From assembly GCA_030063045.1 (NCBI GenBank), contig JAQSEB010000064.1, positions 1,922,001 to 1,986,000 of the forward strand: a DNA stretch of 64,000 nucleotides, given 5' to 3'. Under the pieces are notes generated by a model. It made no database searches. It was not told the origin of the DNA and worked only from the letters and a program-made list of their open reading frames with translations. Shown piece after piece: positions 23,440 to 34,351 of this stretch (its first letter is position 1; each line of letters opens with the position of its first letter). The stretch comes from Pratylenchus scribneri. Its lineage: Eukaryota > Nematoda > Chromadorea > Rhabditida > Pratylenchidae. The translations under genes and the position numbers were made by a program.

Positions 23440-25980
23440 ATGTTGTCATTAAATCAGAAAAAAGTTTTCAAATGCAAAATTTGTACCCAAAATTGTGCTT
23501 ACCATTTTTATGGGGTCAAAGCATGTGAAGGTCAATTTTAATTAAATTAATAAATAAATAAATGGGTTTCTATTTCTATTAATTTGCCCAAAAATAATTA
23601 ATTTACTCTAAAAATAATTTTTTTGATGCCATACAATTTGGCCAATTCACTTCTTTAGAATTCCTTAATTCCAAGCCCCTATCCTCTAATCCCATCCTGA
23701 GCACTGCCCTGAACCTAAGCCTGAGCCCGAATACCTAGTTTTGGCCAAGTTATATAGCCACAAAAATATAATATTTTTCGATGCGAAAAATATTTTGATT
23801 AATTAATTGTTTTTTGGGTAAATTAATATTTTGCCTAAATAAATTTAAAATTTAATTTCTATTTTCAAGGATGCAAACAATTCTTCCGTCGAGTTGTAAT
23901 CAAACAGCAGAAATATTTTTGCTCCAAGGAACAAAAATGCAAAATTACTGGAGGTTTTTTGATGAATTCATCAAATTTGGGGGAATATTTAAATATTTAG
24001 GCGATAATTGTCGAGGATGCCGCCTTACAAAATGTTTATTGATGGGAATGAACCCGTTTATGGTTCAACTGAAAATCAAACCCGAAGAGAGAGCCAAAAA
24101 GCTGCAATTCATTGAAGAATTGAAGCAAATGCAAAATGCCCTTTGGCTTCGAAGGAAACACGAAATGCGCGTTGGTTTTTTTGAGGGCATTTTCCCCCAA
24201 TTACCTTATTTTATTTATTCTATTAGAAGCCCAAAGGCTTCTAACTAAGATTCTGAGACTCTCTAGGGTGGACTTCTACTAGAGACTGGGCTTCTAATAG
24301 AATAAATACGGTATTTTGATTGAAATTAAACAGTTTGGTGATCCGATGGTCCAAATATGGCAAATGATAAATTCGTTGACGCCGGTGGAAAGAATGCATA
24401 AACAAATTTGGGAATCGACAAAATTATTCCCAACGGCCTATACGGAAACACATGACAGTGTGGAGGGATTATTGCAGGATGACAATGGCCTGATGGGAAT
24501 GGTGGAATATTTCAAAGTAAATTATTTGAATTGGAAATTAATTAATTGGATTTTAATTCAAGTCAGACAATTGCTGGGATAAAGCACATTTTATGGAGGA
24601 ATTGGAGACGAAATCATTCCTTCACAGTGATTATTTAAAATTAATCACCAAAGATTGGTTCCTTTGTGTGGAAACAGCCAAGGGAATGCCATTCTTCAAG
24701 AAACTTGACATTTCTGATCAGGTGCACAATTACTCAAATTTTGTGAAATGGAATTTAGCTCATTTGCTAATATTTTCACAATATTTAAAATTGAGCTTTA
24801 ATACCATTTCATTAAGCTCTTTTTTAGAAAATTATTAATCCAACAAATAGGTAATTGTAATTGGTCCAAAAATTATGACCAATTAACTGAGTGCCTGCAG
24901 ATAATTACCTAATTTGTCTTTTTTTTGCCAATAACTTATACAATTTCCATTTTTCATTTAATCAATTCATCAAAATCAACGGATTGATACCACTTTGTCA
25001 AAATTACAACTAATATACACTTGAAAAATTGATAAGTATTCAGTTGGATACCCTCAATCATTTTTGGTAATAATTTTATCTAATATTTTTTATTATGAGT
25101 TATTTTCATGAATAATTCAAATTTTAATCAAATTTGGTGCTCTTCCCAATTTATTGGCCATCCATTTATAGGTTTCACTTCTGAAGGGTTCAATCAATGA
25201 AGTTTGCACACTTTCCGCCTCATTTTACTCAAATGCCCGGGGATCTGATACAATAACCAGAGCCAATGGATTTGCGCCAATTTGCCAATTGGAGGGCAAA
25301 AACTTTCCAAAGAATCAACAGTCAGTGGAGAAATTTTAATTATAATTTAAAAGTGCCAAAATTCTACGCACACATAAAAAGAAAAACAATCAATTCATTC
25401 ATTCAAGTCAAAAATTCACTCAATCTTATATGATTTGGCTTTGATTTCAAATCATCATTTTAATGTTTTCATTGTGTTTTTATTGGCAAATGAATAATTA
25501 TTAAATTAAAAGCTTTAATTGTTTCTCATTTTATTCCAGTATCCGCTCAATTTATTTTCGTGCCAATTGTGAGGGAATTGAACGAATTAAACAGACGGGC
25601 ATTTGCAATGAGGAATTTGTTCTACTTTTGGTCATTCTTTTCGCCAATTCAAGTAATTAATTTAATTTTAATATAAAAAATTTTAATAATTTTTTTAATT
25701 TTTAGATGTGGACAATTTATCAACAAGGGGCAGGGAATTGCTTTATGCCGAATCGGTTCGATATTCAAAAGCATTGCATCAATTATTACAAGCCAAATAT
25801 GGCACTTTTCCTGGGACACAAAAATTTATGGAGGCAATGAGCCTTTTGGAGGTGGCCAGCAAAATGAAAACTTTGTTGGCTGCTTTTGTCATCAATTTGG
25901 AAATGATTTACGAAAGACCAAATAAATCACAAACTTTTCCAAAAGCAATCGAATTTTATCCAAAAACTTTGGTGAGATGA
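23440..25980 (+). CDS. nuclear hormone receptor, nematode-type
   Basis: Ligand-regulated zinc-finger transcription factor. The first finger reads CKICTQNC, a 13-residue spacing, then ACEGCKQFFRR, a complete P-box. The second reads CSKEQKC and GDNCRGCRLTKCLLMGM; spliced as I read it, its middle loop is two residues shorter than usual. The linker and ligand-binding domain follow in separate exons, with LTPVERMHKQIWE, MVEYFK, WFLCVETAKGMPFF, VSLLKGSINEVCTLSASFYS and CNEEFVLLLVILFAN, ending TLVR-TGA at 25978. The LBD block order fits NHR supplementary families. The ATG at 23440 directly follows an AG that could be a splice acceptor (TTTTTCAATAG), so upstream exons, or a trans-splice site, are possible. 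A MITE lies in the intron near 24202-24313. Confidence 0.82.
23680..23810. repeat. dispersed CCTAA-rich repeat in NHR intron
   Basis: Text such as CCTGAACCTAAGCCTGAGCC is followed by TTTTGGCCAAGTTATATAGCC and ATTTTTCGATGCGAAAAATA. The same succession recurs near 9000-9130, 43980-44150 (inverted orientation in part) and 49190-49300, which marks a dispersed element family. Confidence 0.6.
24202..24313. mobile_element. MITE family B, copy 1 (TACCGT ends)
   Basis: Left end TACCTTATTTTATTTATTCT and right end TAGAATAAATACGGTA, with matching inner blocks TATTAGAAGCCC and GGGCTTCTAATA, form a long imperfect inverted repeat in an NHR intron. TA at both edges fits a TA target as in Tc1/mariner-type MITEs. 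Confidence 0.65.
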
Positions 25981-26831
25981 GACAGTAACAAAAATATATT
26001 TAACCAATTAAAAACACTTTTTAAATATATTTTATATGTAAATGCAAAATGTATTGTTATTTTTATATTCTTCTGTTTATAAATTCAATTTAAATCAGTG
26101 CAATGCATCGTTGAGAACTAAAAAAATTAAATTAATTTTAATTATGTATGTTAGAGAAAATATGGGCAATTGGTAAATCCTAGGATTTATTAAAAAGCTA
26201 GTCTGGTAAATTTTCGGAATTTCAGTTTCTAGGCATCGGACAGACTCGGGAGTAGGTTCATTGATCTCTGCATGTTGATTTTATTTATAGGATTCACTTT
26301 CAGACCGGATTAGGGCTAGGGTTAGGGCTAGAATCTAGGGTTAGGGTTCTTAGCATAGGAATCTCGCGAATCCGGAAGTAAAACAGCTTAAACCGGTCTG
26401 AAAGTGAAAAACTTATAAATAAAATTAATTAAGTCGAATCGAATGAGCCTACTCTCGAGTCTATACGACGTATAGATGCCAAGATTTCCTAAATTGCCCA
26501 GCCAAATAGCCTGGGCAATTCCTGAAAATGCCTAATTTCCAATAATACCCGCAACATATTGATTGAATTTAAGATTGGAGCTTTGAAGTCTAGGACAATG
26601 GACAACCATTGAACCGTTATTACTTTTTCTACATTTTCAGTAATTTTTATGACAATTTAAATTGTATCCATTTTGTAACAAATATATTTATCCAAAAAAT
26701 TTTTTATAGATATTTTATATTTAAATATACAAATATATTTTATTTTTATATTCTTCTTTTTATAAATTAAAATCAATGCAATGCATCGTCGAGAACTATA
26801 AAAAAATTTAATTAATTTTAATTAAATTTTA
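25981..26831. other. convergent intergenic spacer with foldback repeat
   Basis: The stretch holds a long imperfect inverted repeat (listed separately) flanked by two related 110-base segments (about 26010-26140 and 26695-26820), each ending in TGCAATGCATCG followed by AGAACTA. These may be duplicated 3' regions. No gene. Confidence 0.5.
26205..26500. mobile_element. foldback element with telomere-like centre
   Basis: Outer arms of about 130 bases are imperfectly complementary: the left arm has TTTATTTATAGGATTCAC and TTTCAGACCGG, and the right arm has CCGGTCTGAAAGTGAAAA and CTTATAAATAAA. Further out, ACTCGGGAGTAGGTTCATT pairs with AATGAGCCTACTCTCGAGT. The centre reads GGGCTAGGGTTAGGG and TAGGGTTAGGGTTC, like telomeric TTAGGG/TTAGGC repeats. 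Confidence 0.65.
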
Positions 26832-27691
26832 TTATTTTTTTGACCAACCTCCTCTGGCCTCTTCCGCATATTTCCTATCGAATGCCAAAACATTTGACAC
26901 TTTTTGTGGGTCAAAAATGTCCAATGCTGGTTTCACTTTGTCCACATGCACAAAAAGAAGCAATTTTCTTGCTTCACCTTTTGTGTATTTTGCCGTTCCA
27001 CTCATTTTTGCCAAAATCACTTTCTCAACCGCATCTATTAAAAAATGGCACTCTAACTTTGATCAATTTATCCTTTCAATTTTTAGTAATTTAATTGAAC
27101 AATATTATTTGCATTTGAATTATCCAAAAGAAGGCAATAAAAATGCCCAATGAACATTTTTGGCCATCATTTTCATTATTATTACCCAACATTTTGTAGA
27201 GTCTTTCTTTTGCCGCCTTTTCATTTTTCCCATCCGCATTCAGCGCATCCAAATCAGCTTTTGCCTTTTTGACACTTTTGTTCAATTCAGCCACCGGATT
27301 GCCGTCGCCATTTTCATTCAATTCTTCAGAGGAAGTTATTCCCATGGATTTGTCTTCGGCCGAAAAGAATTCATTGGTCTGAATTTTTCAAATAATTCAT
27401 TTCATCAAATTTTGGCCTCTACAAACATTTGTTTTCTCCCCTGATTGTCCACTAAATTGATAGGATGCCCCATTCTTTCCTTTGCCCTTATATCGAATAT
27501 AACAAAGTGTTTTTGAGTCCTCCAAATTGGCATTGTCCTCAATTTTAGTTAGGCAAAATTTGATGCCATCTTTGGAAATTTGCTGGAATATTGCCTCATC
27601 ATTGGTCAACAAAATGCGTGCCACTTGGTATTTTTTAAAATGTTGGACCAATCCAGCGAAAAGATCATATTTGTCTTGGCATTCTTGCGAT
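26832..27691 (-). CDS. unknown protein, first exon not found
   Basis: Not recognised. Four exons on the minus strand are open and splice cleanly. The first visible one (to 27691, after a TTAAATAG acceptor) gives SQECQDKYDLFAG, then the segments QVARILLTND and CLTKIEDNANLED. The second has SEELNENGDGNPVAEL, a Lys/Ala-rich helix and KERLYKML. The last ends KPALDIFDPQKVSNVL and GGWSKK with TAA at 26832. The NENGDG piece looks like half of an EF-hand loop but lacks the rest. A start codon and a signal peptide should lie above 27691, where the opposing uridine phosphorylase gene begins, yet none is evident. The model is incomplete. Confidence 0.5.
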
Positions 27692-27802
27692 CTATTTAAA
27701 GTAAAATCTCGATTTTTTTTAAATATATGATTTAATTTTTCAGAAATGATGATAAAGCGAAAAACGATGATAAAATACTATTTTAAATTGAAACTGACTT
27801 TC

Positions 27803-28899
<1,097 letters not shown>

Positions 28900-29326
28900 T
28901 CAATTCATTCAAACTAATCTAATAATATCATTCCCCCTTATATTCACTATTATATAATGTTTTGTCTATTTTCCCTCATATTCATCATTCATTCACTTAT
29001 TATAAATAATCCAATTATTAATTGTCTTTTTATTGTATTGTTGTTTAAATTCGCTAGAATAAATAATAAAAAGGGTAATATTAATTATTTTATTGAAAAA
29101 TTTTCACTACTCGTGCTTTCCCAAAAAAAGTGCATAAAAAACGTAAAAATTATATGTTCTTTCTTGAAAACTTGTCTTTTAATTAAAACTGACAAATATA
29201 AAAATTTCCGGAACAAAATATAAACTTCAGAATGAAATATAAAAAAATTAAAAATCAATTAAGACTATTGAATGAAAGACAAAAAATCAGATCGTGGATG
29301 AAAAATCAGAATTAAAACTCCGAAAC

Positions 29327-29737
29327 CGTGAATGCTCATTTCAGCGAAAAAGACAAATAAGCGCAGTTCAGCGAAAATGGACATTTATCGAACTATTTCG
29401 GTTTATAGAGGTTAAACCAAAAAACCAATGATGTTTTTGGATTAAGCGTGTTGGAAAACCCTTAAAAACATTTTCAAAACATACATTTATAAATGTTAAA
29501 CTAGCAAAAACATGGTTTGTTTGAAACAAAGGTCAAATAACAAAAACATGGATGTTTTAAATGTTTTAGCGTAAACAATGTATGTTTTGAAAATGTTTTT
29601 AAGGGTTTTCCAACACGCTTAATCCAAAAAGATCATTGGTTTTTTGGTTTAATCCCTATAAACCGAAATATTTCGATAAATGTCCATTTTCGCTGAACTG
29701 CGCTTATTTGTCTTTTTCGCTGAACTTACACAGCACC
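29327..29737. mobile_element. long foldback element with 9-bp target duplication
   Basis: Two arms of about 145 bases are almost perfect reverse complements: the left has TTCAGCGAAAAAGACAAATA and GTGTTGGAAAACCC, the right has GGGTTTTCCAACACGC and TATTTGTCTTTTTCGCTGAA. A spacer near 29490-29575 separates them. The element is flanked by an identical CTCCGAAAC at 29318-29326 and 29738-29746, which reads as a target-site duplication. The arms could form a long hairpin, a source of double-stranded RNA if transcribed. Confidence 0.75.
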
Positions 29738-29746
29738 CTCCGAAAC

Positions 29747-29905
29747 AACCGGAACAATAAAATTAGAATTAAAACTTTCCAGAACAAAAAATCAGAATTA
29801 AAACTTTCCGGAACAAAAAATCAGAATTAAAACTTTCCGGAACAAAAAATCAGAATTAAAACTTTCCGGAACAAAAAATCAGAATTAAAAATTTCCGGAA
29901 TGGGT
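29747..29905. repeat. 29-bp minisatellite
   Basis: About five tandem units of CGGAACAAAAAATCAGAATT followed by AAAACTTTC. A decayed unit also lies at 29295-29317 on the other side of the foldback element, so that element inserted into a pre-existing array. Confidence 0.85.
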
Positions 29906-30035
29906 TATTTATTGATAATGACTGGTTCGGAAAAAATTGAAGCGTTTGCTTGAGACAAGTTTTTAGATATTTTTTACATACTTTTACAAAAATAATAACA
30001 AATATAAAATACAGATATCAAATTTTTTGTTGAAT

Positions 30036-33008
30036 TCATTCACATTTCCATTCTTCCTCTCCTTCTTTTTGTTGTTCTTTCAATTGTGGAATGCAAAAAT
30101 AAAAACCAAAATTTATGTCATCAAGCAAAGTAACATCCACCAATTCCCCCTTTTCATTTGTTTTCTTTTTTATCATTGCCCATTTCAACTTTTCAAATTC
30201 ACCATTGTTTTTAATTTCTTCCATCAATTTGGCGAATTTATATTTGAAAAGGATATCAGAATTTTCCGGTTTCTTTTGATCAACTTTTGGTTTACCCATG
30301 AATTTCATTGCTTCCATAAATTCGTCGAATTCTATAAGTTAAAGAATTAATTAATTTAATATATTTAAATTCTTACTAATTTCTCGTTTTGTTCTAATCC
30401 CCAATGTTTTGCGTATATGAAGAGGAGAATGTAGATCATGTAAAATACTATGATGTTCATCATTCACTGAAATTATTACAAATTTAATTGAATAAAATTT
30501 TTAATTATCAAAGCAAAACCTTCTCTTTCCTTTATTTCATTTTTATTATTGCTCTTTATTGAAGGACTTTTACTCATTTTGGTTGAAGGACTTTTACTCA
30601 TCTTTTTTGAGGGACTTTTACTCAAAAATGGAAAATTATTCAATCCTTTTGGTGATGAATGTTCATTGTGATGACTATGACTACTCACAAAGAATGCTTT
30701 CAGTTTTTGGTCAAATGTTTCATCTGTGAATAATTTTTTAAATTTGACCCAACTCATCCCGAATTCATGCCTTCCGAATCGTCGTCAATTTCTTTAATCT
30801 TTTTGTATTGTTTTGCCAATTGAATGCAAAATTTATAGAATGTTAAAAGTGTGTACACATTTTGCTCATGATAACTCAACAATTCCGTGCCCAATTCCAC
30901 TGGGATTTCTACCGCCGCTTTCCGCAAAATTTCCACATTCATTGAATCCACCGCTTTGTCAACCTAAATTTATCATAAAATCATTTTTATATTTCATTTA
31001 TTATTACCTTATCCAAAATTATTTTCCTAACCGCCTTCAAAATATCTTCATCTTTTGGCAAATTCACCATTTGATGTACGGTAACATCAAAAAATGATGC
31101 GAACCCATTTTTGTAATGATTTTTCTTCAATTTATCAAATTCTTCGGTTTCGAATAATTTTAACAATTTTAAAATGTTATATTCATTCAATTTCGGTTTT
31201 TTGAATTCAGCTTCATGATGTTTAAGTTCTGAAAGGAAAAAAAGGAATATTAATTGTGGATTAATAAAATTAATTGAATTGAATTATCATTTTTTTAATT
31301 AGTTGGCAATAATCATTTCTTTATTAATAATTCCTTTCAAAAATACTCATCAATCCCATCAATTTATTTTCTTTACCAATAAGTTTCCAATATTCCGGAT
31401 GTTCCTTCATTTCTACTTCCTCCTTCAAATGTTTGGCAATTTGGCCTTTTGCTGCTGGATGTCCGGCTGCCAGGTGGTCATGGCCATCCAATTCCCGGAT
31501 TTGGGCAAAAATGTCGACCATTTTGTGGATTCGCGGGAAAAACCACGGACTTTGTGTGAACAATTCCAACATTCCATTTTGTTCGTTGTTCGCATCACTT
31601 TTGAATATTTCGTACCATGCCTTTTCCTTCCCATAAATTTCATTCAATTTTGGTCTGTCCTCCTGCAGTCCCAATTCCATCGATTCATAAACTTTAATCA
31701 ACATTTCGTAGTCCTTTTGGAACCATTTTTTGTCTTTAACACTGTCATTCAATTCTCTGAGCACTGTTCCCTATTTGTCCTTCAGCCATGACCAAAATGA
31801 CTCTTTTTGGGCGGTTTTGAATTTTGTACTGTACGAAATCAACTCCAACAATTGTTCGGCCCTTTCATTGAATTGATGCAGCAAATTAAAGTAATGTTTT
31901 TCGTCAATGGTTTTGTTGGAATATTCCTCGTCGTCGAGGAATATTTTCTTAATGCTGGACAATTGAATGAATCGAATTGTCAAATTCCGGGCAAAAGCGA
32001 ACATTCGGGACAATTTGAAATTGTGCAGGTCAACATCGCGCACATGTTTTTCGTCCCAATGGAGAAATCCGAAGAAATTGTCATTATTCACTTGTTCATT
32101 CAATTTTGTTGTGAACATCATCAATTCAATGTCCACCATTGCCAACAATTTGTACATATTTTGGCAAAGTCTTTTTGAATATTTTTCTTGCCATTGCGGC
32201 ACTACCTCCTTTCCAATGCCCAATATTCCATTATTTGGCTTTGCAAATTCCGCACAAGTATAAAAATTTATTCGATTCAATTTCCTCATTTCCTCTTTAT
32301 TTTTGTCCACATTATTATCATTCCCCTATAAATAATAAATGAATGATTTAAATATATGATACCGTATTTTTCCTGCCCTGAGGGCTTATAAATTTCGGAG
32401 AGGGAAAAACGGATGAAATAAAATTGAATGAGAAAATTTGCAACTAATCAGAACATTTTTTTTTCGATTGAAATTCAAACAAACTTTTACAAATTAAAAC
32501 ATGTTTTTTTTAATTAAAACATGTTTTACATTTAAATTTGCCACATATTTTATGATTAAAAATATTTTTTCTTATAATAAACAATTTTTGCGAAATGCTT
32601 TTACAATTCAAAACATGTTTTTCTGATTCAAATCATATTTTACAGCAGGTTTTGAGTTTTGACAATTCTAAACATGTTTTTTTGCTCCAAAACATTTTTT
32701 AAAACCCTTTTTACCATTCAAAATATGTTTATCAAAGATGGAAAAAATTTTTTGGGATAGAGAGTGGGCTTCTAATAGAAAAAAATACGGTAATCAAATT
32801 AAATTACCAAAAATTCCGACAAAAATTGGATTATTTGTGCGGCATCGGTCAATGACAACAAATTGGCCTTATATTTCTCTGCAATTTGTGGACCCGACAA
32901 AATATTCTCCTCCTCCCCATGTCCATGCCCAGCATTAGCATTAATTTTATTTGGGAGGAGAATAATTAATTGAAGAGTGAAAATTAGAGCAATGGTCAAT
33001 TTTGACAT
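30036..33008 (-). CDS. large secreted protein of unknown function, frame disrupted
   Basis: Not recognised. Exon 1 (start 33008) encodes a signal peptide, MSKLTIALIFTLQLIILLP, then AGHGHGEEE. The next exon is a long mainly helical, charged region with few cysteines (for example QWQEKYSKRLCQNMYKLL, EKHYFNLLHQFNERAEQLL and HPEYWKLIGKENKLMG). Later exons give DILKAVRKIILDKVDKAVD, a repeated SKSPSxK motif (three copies) and a C-terminus ending EEEWKCE-TGA at 30036. The whole would be about 700 residues. Two breaks are visible: an in-frame TAG at 31771-31773 after SWLKDK, and a frame change at 30754-30757 where TGA overlaps an ATG. It may be a decaying gene, or the sequence may have errors. Intron 1 contains a MITE (32360-32792). 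Confidence 0.55.
32360..32792. mobile_element. MITE family B, copy 2
   Basis: Begins TACCGTATTTTTCCTGCC and ends AAAAAAATACGGTA, with the inner right block GGGCTTCTAATAGAA identical to the copy at 24202-24313. The interior holds five or more loosely repeated AAACATGTTTTT motifs. It occupies the first intron of the secreted-protein gene. Confidence 0.6.
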
Positions 33009-34351
33009 TTTTAAGGGGAAGATGTGAATTTTTTTGAATAGTTAAATTGGAGAATAGCATCTCAATTTTATATGATTTTTCCAGACAATTTTCTATCTCT
33101 GATTTTGGGATGGAACTAACTAAAAAAATGTATTCCTTGTGATTAAGTGCAAACCATAGCACCCAAAAATTCGAAATTATACTTCCTTGTCCTGCTAATA
33201 TTCATATGGATTAAATGGAACTGATCAGTTCACTTCCTTATTGCGCAGCAAAGATTTTAGGCCACAGGGCTAGACGAAACGAATGATTAAGTGCAATTCA
33301 ATGTCTGGATCGGGATATGCTGAAGGCTGGAGTTCATCCAATTTAAATTCAGAATGCACTTAAAATCAAATTTTATTGTTTGTGTCTATTTTGTCCTTTT
33401 CTTCGGGGAATTTTCCTAATGTCCTTTTCATTTTTACTTCCATTTTTAAATTGTCTGTCTGCATTGATTTTTGAAATTGATCATTCCAAAATGATCCCAT
33501 TTACTTTCCACAATGTGACTACCGTAAAACTTCTATTAGAAACCCCGGGGTTACTAATTTTCAGAGACCATCCAGAGGGGTTGCTAATAGAGCGGGGGTT
33601 TCTAATAGAAGTTTTACGGTAAATGCTTACCAGAACCAGTGTAAAGTCTGAAAATAGCAGTGGATCTCATTTTCTTTCATTAATTGATCCTCCGATCCAT
33701 CAATTGAATCGACCCATTCTCAATTTGCATAAAATATGACACAAAAAATAAAATGATGATATAAAAAATATTTTTGGAAAATATTCGGAATTACGGTCGC
33801 AGAAAATTTAATTTTCAATTTTTTTACTTTTTAATAGATAATTTGGAGCATTTAAAACGAATTTTAATGATAAAATAAAGGATAAAGCCAAAATTTATCA
33901 ATGGAAAATCATTGATTAATGAGTCCAAAATTGTTTCCAAAATTATATTCAAATAATGTCGAAAATATTTGTCGAAATATTTGAATTTTTATATTTTTTA
34001 AAAAGAAAATATATTATTTTCTAGCATCCAATTCTTTAAAATGATCCAAAATTTCATTTGTTTAATTGTGATTTTTGATCTTGTCAAATCAAAGTGAGAA
34101 GAGAATATTCCCTCGGGCCATTTGTCCATCCATCCATCAAATTGTAATATAAACTAAATAAAGATGGGAGAATATTTTGTGATACCCCTTCATTTTCTAA
34201 TGAATTAATCACCAATTGCACTGATAAAATTGGTAGATCTTTGCTCAAATTTTTATTTATAGTTTTTATTCCATTTACCAATATTTCTCACTATAATTTA
34301 ATTGATAAATTTATTTAAATTCAATTTAAAAATAATAAATCAGATTTAAAA
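33009..34351. other. divergent intergenic spacer
   Basis: Should contain the promoters of the secreted protein (-) and the oxidoreductase (+). It includes the MITE at 33520-33621. Open stretches at 33380-33620 and 34084-34281 show no recognisable motif. Confidence 0.5.
33520..33621. mobile_element. MITE family B, copy 3
   Basis: A compact 102-base palindrome-like element. The left end TACCGTAAAACTTCTATTAG is matched by CTAATAGAAGTTTTACGGTA at the right, an inverted repeat of about 27 bases with a single gap. This near-perfect copy suggests recent activity. TA at both edges fits a TA target site. Confidence 0.8.

Larger units (their letters stand above)
28900..30035. other. convergent spacer with repeats
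   Basis: Contains the foldback element 29327-29737 inserted into a 29-base minisatellite, both listed separately. The first 300 bases are AT-rich 3' sequence. No gene is supportable. Confidence 0.5.

Noticed and set aside
31303..32310. Several long plus-strand frames
   Set aside because: They shadow the large secreted-protein exon on the minus strand, which has better codon content and exon signals.
33380..33622. 80-codon plus-strand frame
   Set aside because: Its second half is the MITE at 33520-33621, and no homologous motif is present.
34084..34281. 65-codon minus-strand frame
   Set aside because: No motif, no neighbour exon, and it lies in the promoter region of the oxidoreductase.
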